Source: Phycisphaerales bacterium (GTDB lineage: Bacteria > Planctomycetota > Phycisphaerae > Phycisphaerales > SM1A02). Taken from it: DNA of 7,964 bases. The stretch spans positions 1 to 7,964 of the forward strand of contig JAGQOI010000469.1 of NCBI GenBank assembly GCA_020427625.1, read 5' to 3'. A model generated the notes under the pieces. That model ran no database searches. It saw nothing but the letters and a program-made list of their open reading frames with translations, and was not told where the DNA came from. A program made the position numbers and the translations under genes. Positions 1 through 5,847 of this stretch are shown here, in pieces (the first letter of the stretch is position 1; each line of letters opens with the position of its first letter).

Positions 1-1
1 C

Positions 2-1822
2 ACCGGCACGGGCCTCGACACGACCATCAACGCGAATCCCGCGGCGGCGAGCGCCGATCCCGGCCGCATCCGCCCGGACGACGCGCTCTCCGAGCTCTAC
101 ACCCCCGACGACGAGCAGGTCTACGACGAACTCGGGCCGACCCTGCTCGACCGCGGCGTGATCACGTCGGAGCAGCTCGCCTCCGCGATCCGCGTGCTCA
201 AGCAGTCTCCCGGACGCAAGCTCACGCACGTGCTCGTCGAGCTCGGCATCGACGAGGCGGCCATCCAGCCGATCGTCGCGGAGATCGCGCGTCTGCCGTT
301 CCACCGCATCGATCCGGACGACGAGACGACGTACGACATCAAGCACTTCAACCGGCTCGGCCTGGAGTTCTGCAAGACGCGCCAGCTCGTCCCGCTGGGG
401 ATGTCGGGGTCCCGTCTCATCCTCGGCACGTGCAATCCGGACGACGTGTTCCTGCTCGACGAGGTCAAGCGCAAACTCGGCCTCAAGTCGGTGAAGCACG
501 CGCTCGTGACCGCCGGCGACATCGCCGCCCTCGCCGACGCGCTGACCGAGGCCGATGCCGAGGAGTACGACGTCGAGGACATCCTCTCCGACGTGGACGA
601 GGACGACGTCGAGGTGGTCCAGGACAAGTCGCAGGACGACAACGTCGAGGAGGAGGCGGAGTCGTCGCCCGTCGTCCGCTACGTGAACCACATCATCCAG
701 ACCGCCGTCAAGGAGGGCGCGTCGGACATCCACATCGAGCCCGACGAGAAGACGATGAAGGTGCGCTTCCGCATCGACGGCGTGCTCTTCGAGATGATGA
801 ACCCGCCCAAGAAGATGCACGCCGCGCTGACGTCGCGCATCAAGATCATGGCGAACCTCGACATCGCCGAGCGCCGCCTCCCGCAGGACGGGCGCATTCG
901 CGCGACGGTGCTCGGGCGCAAGCTCGATCTGCGCGTGTCGACGCTGCCGACGCCGAAGGGCGAGAAGACGGTCATGCGTATCCTCGACACGCGTTCGATC
1001 AACGTGTCGCTCGACGAACTCGGCTTCCAGGACGAGACGCTCCAGATCTGGAAGAGCCACATCACGCACCCGCACGGGATCCTGCTCGTCACCGGCCCGA
1101 CCGGGTCCGGCAAGACGACGACGCTGTACTCGTCGATCCGCCAGATGGATCTCCGCAAGCTCAACGTCTCCACCGTCGAGGATCCCGTCGAATACAACCT
1201 CGCCGGCATCACGCAGATCCAGACCCACGAGAAGATCGGCATGTCGTTCGCCAAGGCGCTCAAGGCCCTGCTCCGCCAGGACCCCGACGTCATCATGCTC
1301 GGCGAGATCCGCGACATGGAGACGGCGACCATCGCCATCCAGGCCGCGCTCACCGGACACCTCGTCCTCTCCACCCTGCACACGAACGACGCGCCGTCGT
1401 CGATCACGCGCCTCATCAACATCGGCATCGAACCGTTCCTCATCGGCGCCGCGATGAACGGCGTGCTCGCCCAGCGCCTCGTGCGCCGCATCTGCGCGAA
1501 CTGCCGCGAGATGCGCCCGGCCGGCGACGAGATCGCCGACTTCCTCATCATGCACGGCGTGAACACGACCGAGGTCGCCTTCGGGCGCGGCTGCAACAAG
1601 TGCCGCGAGACCGGCTACTCCGGACGCGTCGGCCTCTACGAACTCCTCATCCTCGACGACTTCCTCCGCGACGCCGTCGCCCGCAACCCCAACGTCACCG
1701 AGTTCCGACGCGTCTGCTGCGAACGAGGAATGGTCAGTCTCCGCGAGGACGGCTTCCGCAAGGTCGCCTCCAACCTCACCACCGTCGAGGAGGTCCTGCG
1801 CGTCACCGAAGCGACGATCTGA
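2..1822 (+). CDS. gspE: GspE/PilB-family type II secretion / type IV pilus assembly ATPase (5' truncated)
   Basis: AAA+ secretion ATPase of the GspE/PulE/PilB family, a cytoplasmic hexamer that powers pseudopilus or pilus assembly at the inner membrane. The frame is open from base 2 to the TGA at 1820-1822, so the start lies left of the window; the GTG at 158 sits inside the conserved N-terminal (MshEN-like) domain and is not a credible start. Visible in order: N-terminal domain (about 110-540); a very acidic linker (about 541-665); N2 domain (SDIHIEP near 722); Walker A GPTGSGKT (1094-1117); Asp box STVEDPVEY (about 1169-1195); Walker B DPDVIMLGEIRD (1280-1315); His box TGHLVLSTLHTND (1352-1390); and a zinc-type tetracysteine, CxxC at 1493-1504 and CxxC at 1592-1603, 29 residues apart. 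The tetracysteine spacing agrees with GspE (EpsE of Vibrio), but PilB or MshE cannot be excluded without neighbours. No key residue is missing. Confidence 0.93.
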   Translation, partial: TGTGLDTTINANPAAASADPGRIRPDDALSELYTPDDEQVYDELGPTLLDRGVITSEQLASAIRVLKQSPGRKLTHVLVELGIDEAAIQPIVAEIARLPFHRIDPDDETTYDIKHFNRLGLEFCKTRQLVPLGMSGSRLILGTCNPDDVFLLDEVKRKLGLKSVKHALVTAGDIAALADALTEADAEEYDVEDILSDVDEDDVEVVQDKSQDDNVEEEAESSPVVRYVNHIIQTAVKEGASDIHIEPDEKTMKVRFRIDGVLFEMMNPPKKMHAALTSRIKIMANLDIAERRLPQDGRIRATVLGRKLDLRVSTLPTPKGEKTVMRILDTRSINVSLDELGFQDETLQIWKSHITHPHGILLVTGPTGSGKTTTLYSSIRQMDLRKLNVSTVEDPVEYNLAGITQIQTHEKIGMSFAKALKALLRQDPDVIMLGEIRDMETATIAIQAALTGHLVLSTLHTNDAPSSITRLINIGIEPFLIGAAMNGVLAQRLVRRICANCREMRPAGDEIADFLIMHGVNTTEVAFGRGCNKCRETGYSGRVGLYELLILDDFLRDAVARNPNVTEFRRVCCERGMVSLREDGFRKVASNLTTVEEVLRVTEATI

Positions 1823-1863
1823 GCGACGAAGCCCGGACCGCCCGCCGCCGCTACCATCCCCGC

Positions 1864-2628
1864 ATGTTCGGATTCCTCCGACGACGACGACGACGGCGAC
1901 TCCGCGACACGCCGCTGCCCGAGGCGCTCCGCGCGATCATCGATCGCAACGTCCGCGCGGCCGCGAGGCTCACGGCGGAGGAGCGTCGCCAGCTCGAGGG
2001 ACACGTCCAGGTCCTCCTCCACGAGAAGCGTTTCGAGGGCTGCGCGGGCCTGGAGATCACCGACGAGATCCGCATCACCATCGCCGCCCAGGCCGCCCTC
2101 CTGCTCCTCAACCGCGACCCCCGCTACTACCCGACGCTCCGCACGATCCTCGTCTACCCCAGCGCCTACGTCGTGCGCGGGGAACGCCGGATGCCCGACG
2201 GCACCGTCGCCGCCGGTCCGCAGGTCCGGCTCGGCGAGTCCTGGCAGCGGGGCTCGGTCGTCCTCTCCTGGTCCGACGCCCGGCGCGGCGGCATGAACCA
2301 CCAGGACGGCCGGAACGTCGTCCTCCACGAGTTCGCCCATCAACTCGACGGCGAGGACGGCCTCATGGACGGCACGCCCGCCCTCGACAGTCGCGCCGCC
2401 GGCGCGACCTGGGCCCACGTCATGCAACCCGAATTCGACCGCCTGCGGCAGGACATCGAGCGCGACCACCCGAACCTCATCCGCGACTACGGCGCCACGA
2501 ATCCGGCGGAGTTCTTCGCGGTCGTCACCGAGACGTTCTTCGAACGCCCCGACGCGCTCCGCCGCGAACACCCGGCACTGTACGAACAGCTCGCGACCTA
2601 CTTCCGACTGGATCTCGCGGCCCGCTGA
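1864..2628 (+). CDS. mtfA: MtfA-like zinc metallopeptidase (peptidase family M90)
   Basis: Encodes 254 aa, close to E. coli MtfA (about 265 aa), a soluble zinc peptidase that binds the repressor Mlc and affects glucose PTS control. The zinc motif HEFAH is at residues 155-159 (2326-2340), followed by QLDGEDG. The AEFFAVVTETFFE segment near the C-terminus supplies the likely third ligand, E216 or E223, as in the M90 family. The N-terminus MFGFL followed by seven arginines and then PLPE is a usual opening for this family. No signal peptide is seen. The ATG at 1864 lies 41 nt after the ATPase stop; no clear Shine-Dalgarno precedes it, but the family N-terminus begins exactly there. Same-strand closeness allows co-transcription with the ATPase, yet no functional link is evident. 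No PTS or Mlc gene is in the window, so the E. coli role should not be assumed. The family assignment is strong; the substrate is unknown. Confidence 0.88.
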   Translation: MFGFLRRRRRRRLRDTPLPEALRAIIDRNVRAAARLTAEERRQLEGHVQVLLHEKRFEGCAGLEITDEIRITIAAQAALLLLNRDPRYYPTLRTILVYPSAYVVRGERRMPDGTVAAGPQVRLGESWQRGSVVLSWSDARRGGMNHQDGRNVVLHEFAHQLDGEDGLMDGTPALDSRAAGATWAHVMQPEFDRLRQDIERDHPNLIRDYGATNPAEFFAVVTETFFERPDALRREHPALYEQLATYFRLDLAAR

Positions 2629-2651
2629 CGGCGCCCGCCGCACCGACGGCG

Positions 2652-2668
2652 TCGACGAACTTCGTCGA
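2652..2668 (+). terminator. Weak candidate hairpin after the MtfA-like gene
   Basis: A perfect 7-bp stem, TCGACGA (2652-2658) with TCGTCGA (2662-2668), closes a 3-nt loop 24 nt after the stop codon. No T-tract follows, so it is not a standard intrinsic terminator. It could assist factor-dependent termination or be incidental in GC-rich DNA. Confidence 0.2.
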
Positions 2669-2686
2669 GAATCTCCGCATGCGACC

Positions 2687-2714
2687 TTGACACGTGCGCG
2701 CCGACTCCTATCCT
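2687..2714 (+). promoter_or_regulatory. Sigma70-like promoter of the methionine operon
   Basis: A perfect -35 hexamer TTGACA (2687-2692), a 16-bp spacer and a good -10 hexamer TATCCT (2709-2714). The predicted transcription start near 2720-2722 falls just before the P1 helix of the riboswitch aptamer (2724), so the transcript would begin almost exactly at the RNA sensor. That positional fit is independent support for both elements. The start site is inferred, not measured. Confidence 0.7.
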
Positions 2715-2723
2715 TCGCCCGAA

Positions 2724-2815
2724 GCATCAAGAGACCCGGGAAGCCTCGTCCCGGGCGGCAACCGAGCGCAACGACGCCGCGGTGCCGAGGCCAGCCCCGA
2801 CGTGGGGAGCGATGC
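2724..2815 (+). ncRNA. SAM riboswitch aptamer, SAM-I/SAM-IV clan, compact P2
   Basis: S-adenosylmethionine-sensing leader built by hand from the sequence. P1: GCATC (2724-2728) with GATGC (2811-2815). Then AAGAGA, as in the SAM-I consensus. P2: CCCGGG (2735-2740) with CCCGGG (2750-2755), loop AAGCCTCGT. P3: the hallmark GGCAACC (2757-2763) with GGTGCC (2781-2786). Pseudoknot: P2 loop GCCTC (2743-2747) with GAGGC (2787-2791) directly after P3, the tertiary contact known in SAM-I and SAM-IV. P4: CCCC (2795-2798) with GGGG (2804-2807), inside the P1 junction as in SAM-I. P2 has no room for the kink-turn and internal loop of ordinary SAM-I, and resembles SAM-IV there. The first downstream gene is a methionine-pathway enzyme, as expected. 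Exact Rfam class (SAM-I, SAM-IV or the SAM-I/IV variant) cannot be settled by eye. Confidence 0.85.
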
Positions 2816-2901
2816 GGACGGAACCTGCCGCCCTCGGTGGACACCGTCAAAACAGCGGCAGCGACCGGCGCTGCCAGCCCACGTCACTCTGGACGTTCTT
2901 G
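2816..2901 (+). promoter_or_regulatory. Linker with competing helices (putative expression platform, part 1)
   Basis: Between aptamer and ribosome site lie helices that cannot all form together. CTGCCGC (2825-2831) can pair with GCGGCAG (2855-2861), enclosing a small CGGT/ACCG hairpin (2835-2846). GGCAGCG (2857-2863) can instead pair with CGCTGCC (2869-2875). ACGTC (2881-2885) pairs with GACGT (2892-2896). No U-tract follows any of them, so transcription termination is unlikely. The switching role is inferred. Confidence 0.45.
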
Positions 2902-2925
2902 ATGTCGTGAAGGAGTTCACGACAT
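2902..2925 (+). promoter_or_regulatory. Shine-Dalgarno-sequestering hairpin over the start codon
   Basis: A perfect 10-bp stem, ATGTCGTGAA (2902-2911) with TTCACGACAT (2916-2925), has the tetraloop GGAG (2912-2915). The Shine-Dalgarno AAGGAG (2910-2915) is therefore partly in the loop and partly in the stem, and the first two bases of the ATG at 2924 are paired. This is the geometry of a translation-control platform and suits the SAM aptamer upstream. An outer 5-bp helix, GACGT (2892-2896) with ACGTC (2927-2931), can extend it into the coding sequence. Confidence 0.75.
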
Positions 2926-4150
2926 GACGTCATCGCCGTCCCCCCGTTCCGCGTCCGTCGATCCGGACCTCCTCTGCGCCCGCGCCGGCCTGAACGCCGG
3001 CGACGGCGAGCCGCTCGTCGGCGCGATCGTCCAGTCGACGACGTTCTGTCGTTCGGACGTCGACAGCACCTGCACCCACCAGTACTCGCGCGTCTCGAAC
3101 CCGACCGTCTCGACGCTGGAGGACGCCCTCGGCGGACTCGAACGCGCCCTCCCGGCCGCGTGCTTCGCGACCGGACTCGCCGCCGAGACCGCCCTGTTCC
3201 TCGCGCTGCTCAAGCAGGGCGATCACGTCGTCTGCGGGCGCAGCGTCTACGGCGGCACGACGCGTCTGCTCCGGCAGGTGCTCTGCGACTTCGGCGTCGA
3301 GACGACGTTCGTCGACGCGACGGACATCGACGACGTCGCCGCCACGCTCCGCCCGAACACCCGCCTCGTCTTCGTCGAGACCCCGGCCAACCCGACGCTG
3401 GATCTCACGGACCTGCGGGCGGTCGCCGATCTCACGCATGCCGCCGGCGCGTGCCTGGCCGTCGACAACACGTTTCTCACGCCGGTCCTCCAGCAGCCGC
3501 TCGATCTCGGCGCCGACGTGAGCATCTACTCCACGACGAAGTTCATCGAGGGTCACTCGACGTCGCTCGGCGGCGCGCTCGTGACCCGCGACGACGCCCT
3601 GCTCCAGCGCCTGCGCTTCATCCGCAAGTGCACGGGCGCGATCCAGTCGCCGCTCAACGCGTGGCTCACCGTGCAGGGTCTGCGCACGCTCCCGCTCCGC
3701 ATCCGGCACCAGTCCGTCACCGCGACCACCGTCGCCGCCTGGCTCGCCGACCAGCCCGCGGTGCGCGCCGTCCACCATCCCTCCCGCCTCACCGGCGCGC
3801 CTCGCGATCTCGCCGAGCGACAGCACCTCGGTGCGCACGGCGCGGTCGTGACGTTCGATCTGCGCGGCGGCATCGACGCCGCGCGCACCTTCACCGCGCA
3901 CCTCACGCTCTGTCGCGTCGTCGAGCACGTCGGCGCGATCGACACGCTCATCACGCACCCGGCGACGATGACGCACGCCGACGTCCCCATCGAACAACGA
4001 CGCGCCGTCGGCATCACCGACGGGCTCCTGCGCCTCTCCGCCGGGCTCGAACCGGTCGACGCGATCATCGCCGACCTCGATCGGGCCTTGCGGGCGATCC
4101 GCGCCGAACCCACGACGCAGGAGGCGCGCCCATGTGTCGCGACGACCTGA
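2924..4150 (+). CDS. Cystathionine gamma-synthase-type PLP enzyme (Cys/Met metabolism family)
   Basis: PLP-dependent gamma-replacement enzyme, 408 aa (E. coli MetB is 386 aa), soluble and expected to be a tetramer. It should join an acylated homoserine to cysteine, giving cystathionine, or to sulfide, giving homocysteine. Visible: YSRVSNPT with Y54 and R56, which bind PLP phosphate across the dimer; YGGTTRLL near residue 112; the PLP-ring aspartate D181 in VDNTF; the Schiff-base lysine K206 in YSTTKFIEGHS; and the C-terminal THPATMTHA and LLRLSAGLE segments. The YGG motif, and glycine where methionine gamma-lyases carry cysteine, favour cystathionine gamma-synthase (metB) over a lyase. The residue before TLITHP is D340, where E. 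coli MetB has glutamate, so a sulfhydrylase (metY/metZ) or cystathionine gamma-lyase activity is not excluded. The ATG at 2924 is set by AAGGAG 8 nt upstream. It is the first gene after the SAM riboswitch and overlaps the next by 19 nt. Confidence 0.88.
   Translation: MTSSPSPRSASVDPDLLCARAGLNAGDGEPLVGAIVQSTTFCRSDVDSTCTHQYSRVSNPTVSTLEDALGGLERALPAACFATGLAAETALFLALLKQGDHVVCGRSVYGGTTRLLRQVLCDFGVETTFVDATDIDDVAATLRPNTRLVFVETPANPTLDLTDLRAVADLTHAAGACLAVDNTFLTPVLQQPLDLGADVSIYSTTKFIEGHSTSLGGALVTRDDALLQRLRFIRKCTGAIQSPLNAWLTVQGLRTLPLRIRHQSVTATTVAAWLADQPAVRAVHHPSRLTGAPRDLAERQHLGAHGAVVTFDLRGGIDAARTFTAHLTLCRVVEHVGAIDTLITHPATMTHADVPIEQRRAVGITDGLLRLSAGLEPVDAIIADLDRALRAIRAEPTTQEARPCVATT
4119..4124 (+). promoter_or_regulatory. 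Ribosome binding site inside the upstream gene
   Basis: A full AGGAGG lies 7 nt before the ATG at 4132 and inside the last codons of the PLP-enzyme gene. It fixes the start of the kinase/dehydrogenase, which the frame alone does not, since that frame is open far upstream. It suggests translational coupling. Confidence 0.85.
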
Positions 4151-5847
4151 TCGTCCTCAAGTTCGGCGGCTCGGTGCTGCGGGACGAGGATCACCTCCGC
4201 CTCGCCGTGCACGAGATCCACCGCCACCGAAGGGTCGGCCGCCGCGTCGTCGCCGTCGTCTCCGCGCTCGCCGGCGCCACCGACGCGCTGCTCGCGCAGA
4301 GTCTGCGCCTGAGCGAACGGTCCGATCCCGTCGCGCGGGCGACGCTGCTGGCGACCGGGGAACTCCACAGCGCGGCTCTGCTCGGGCTGCACCTCGATCG
4401 CGCGGGCATTCCGGCGACCGTGCTCGCGCCGGCGGCGATCCGACTCGTCGCCGAAGGTCCGGCGCTCGACGCGACGCCCGTGGACCTCGATCGCGCGCCC
4501 GTCGACGACGCCCTCGCCCGCGACGGCATCGTCGTCATCCCCGGCTACGCGGCGACGAACCGCGCCGGCCGCACCGTCGTGCTCGGTCGAGGCGGCTCGG
4601 ACCTCACCGCGCTGTTCCTCGCCGACCGACTCGGCGCAACGCGCTGCCGACTGGTCAAGGATGTCGACGGCCTCTACGAGCGCGATCCCGCGACGCCCGG
4701 GCCCGTGCCGCGCCGGTACGCGTCGGCGACGTGGGACGACGCCCTGCACACCGACGGCTCGATCGTGCAGCACAAGGCCGTGCGCTTCGCGGCGGCACAC
4801 GAACAGGCGTTCGAACTCGGCGCCTTCAATCGCACGGATGCGACGATCATCGGTCCCGGCCCGACGCGCCTCGTCGATGCGCCCTCGCCGCGACGTCCGC
4901 TCACCGTCGCGCTGCTCGGACTGGGCACGGTCGGCTGGGGCGTGCATGAACTGCTGCGCCATCTGCCGGGCGAGTTCACGATCGTCGGGATCGCCGTGCG
5001 TCGACCGGACGAGCACCCGCGCCGGGCCGCGACGATCGCGCCGATGACGGCGGACGTCGTCGGACTCGCCTCGCGGGGCGTCGACCTCGTCATCGAGGCG
5101 CTCGGCGGGCTCGACCCGGCCCTGCCGGCGATCGAAGGCGCGCTGCGCGCCGGCGCGCACGTCGTCACCGCCAACAAGACGCTCCTCGCGTCACACGGCG
5201 CCCCGCTGCGCGCCCTCGCGTCGTCACGCCGCGTGGCCCTCCGCGGGAGCGCCTCCGTCGGCGGCGCGATGCCGCTGCTCGAACGCCTCGGCGCCGAGAC
5301 GACCCGCTCCGTGCGTTCCATCCGCGCCGTGCTCAACGGGACGACGAACGCCGTGCTCGATCTCGTCGCCGACGGCGCGACGATCGACGAGGCGATCGCC
5401 GAGGCGCGCCGGCGCGGCTTCACCGAGGCGGATCCGACCCGTGATCTCGCCGGGTTCGACGCGGCGGACAAGCTTCGCATCATCGCCGACACGATCGGTG
5501 CCACGCTCGACGGCGAGATCCCCTGCGACCGTCTGGACGCCGACGCGATGCCGGACGCCGCGACCCCGGCGATCATCCGCCAGGTCGCCCGCCTGACGAT
5601 CCGCGACGGCATCGCCCGCGCCGCCGTCCGGCTCGAACCCGTGCCCGACGATGATCCGCTCGCCCGTGTGCGCGAGGAACACAACGTCGCCGTGATCGAA
5701 TGGAACGACGGCTCGTGCGAGATCCTGCGCGGGCGCGGCGCCGGACGGTGGCCGACGGCGGAGTCGGTCGTCGCGGACGCGCTCGACTGCGCGCGGCTCG
5801 GGTCCGTCGGTCCTCGCGACGATCGCCGGGAGGTGTGTCGTGCATGA
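4132..5847 (+). CDS. Bifunctional aspartokinase / homoserine dehydrogenase lacking ACT domains
   Basis: Fusion of 571 aa for the first and third steps of the aspartate pathway: ATP phosphorylation of aspartate, and NAD(P)H reduction of aspartate semialdehyde to homoserine. Kinase part, residues 1 to about 250: KFGGS (10-14), E77 in ATGELHSA (aspartate-site glutamate), GRGGSD (152-157), KDVDGLYERDP (from 176). Dehydrogenase part, about 258-571: Rossmann G263-L-G265-T-V-G268, TANK with K349, NGTTN (402-406), E432 in EADPTRD, and DAADK with catalytic-type K447. All expected catalytic residues are present in both halves. E. coli ThrA and MetL are about 810-820 aa because ACT regulatory domains sit between the halves; here only about 10 residues join them and no C-terminal ACT follows. 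The kinase is also trimmed: its E77 corresponds to about position 119 in E. coli LysC. Start set by AGGAGG at 4119; overlaps both neighbours. Feedback by threonine, lysine or methionine at the protein is not expected (inference). Confidence 0.93.
   Translation: MCRDDLIVLKFGGSVLRDEDHLRLAVHEIHRHRRVGRRVVAVVSALAGATDALLAQSLRLSERSDPVARATLLATGELHSAALLGLHLDRAGIPATVLAPAAIRLVAEGPALDATPVDLDRAPVDDALARDGIVVIPGYAATNRAGRTVVLGRGGSDLTALFLADRLGATRCRLVKDVDGLYERDPATPGPVPRRYASATWDDALHTDGSIVQHKAVRFAAAHEQAFELGAFNRTDATIIGPGPTRLVDAPSPRRPLTVALLGLGTVGWGVHELLRHLPGEFTIVGIAVRRPDEHPRRAATIAPMTADVVGLASRGVDLVIEALGGLDPALPAIEGALRAGAHVVTANKTLLASHGAPLRALASSRRVALRGSASVGGAMPLLERLGAETTRSVRSIRAVLNGTTNAVLDLVADGATIDEAIAEARRRGFTEADPTRDLAGFDAADKLRIIADTIGATLDGEIPCDRLDADAMPDAATPAIIRQVARLTIRDGIARAAVRLEPVPDDDPLARVREEHNVAVIEWNDGSCEILRGRGAGRWPTAESVVADALDCARLGSVGPRDDRREVCRA
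5828..5833 (+). promoter_or_regulatory. Ribosome binding site for asd, supporting a GTG start
   Basis: GGGAGG lies 6 nt before the GTG at 5840, inside the end of the kinase/dehydrogenase gene. No ATG in this frame lies at a suitable distance, and the Rossmann strand begins five codons later, so GTG is the likely start. Confidence 0.75.

Noticed and set aside
158..160. GTG as the start of the secretion ATPase
   Set aside because: The frame is open to base 2 and the codons just upstream (DELGPTLLDRG) are part of the conserved N-terminal domain, so the gene continues beyond the left edge.
430..1863. Long open frame running into the MtfA gene from inside the ATPase gene
   Set aside because: The translation is arginine-, proline- and alanine-rich low-complexity sequence typical of an off-frame reading of GC-rich DNA. 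The family N-terminus begins at 1864.
2857..2875. Intrinsic terminator at the 7-bp GC-rich hairpin in the leader
   Set aside because: No run of T follows; the next bases are AGCCCACGTC. A translation-control role fits the downstream hairpin better.
2687..2927. Two short + strand frames in the leader (2687-2902 and 2694-2927) as possible leader peptides or small proteins
   Set aside because: One begins on the TTG of the -35 box and both would start before the predicted transcript start. The region is explained by promoter, aptamer and hairpins; no ribosome site or methionine-rich attenuator peptide is seen.
3160..4131. Open frame upstream of the kinase/dehydrogenase start, which would add over 300 residues
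   Set aside because: It is an off-frame reading of the PLP-enzyme gene. AGGAGG 7 nt before the ATG at 4132 and the KFGGS motif at residue 10 fix the true start.
2930..5160. Long minus-strand frames opposite the methionine genes (also 679-1599, 1636-2850, 5224-7003, 6792-7769)
   Set aside because: All lie opposite genes with intact catalytic motifs, have biased compositions (R, A, G, S, V) and show no recognisable domain; they are antisense shadows of high-GC coding sequence.
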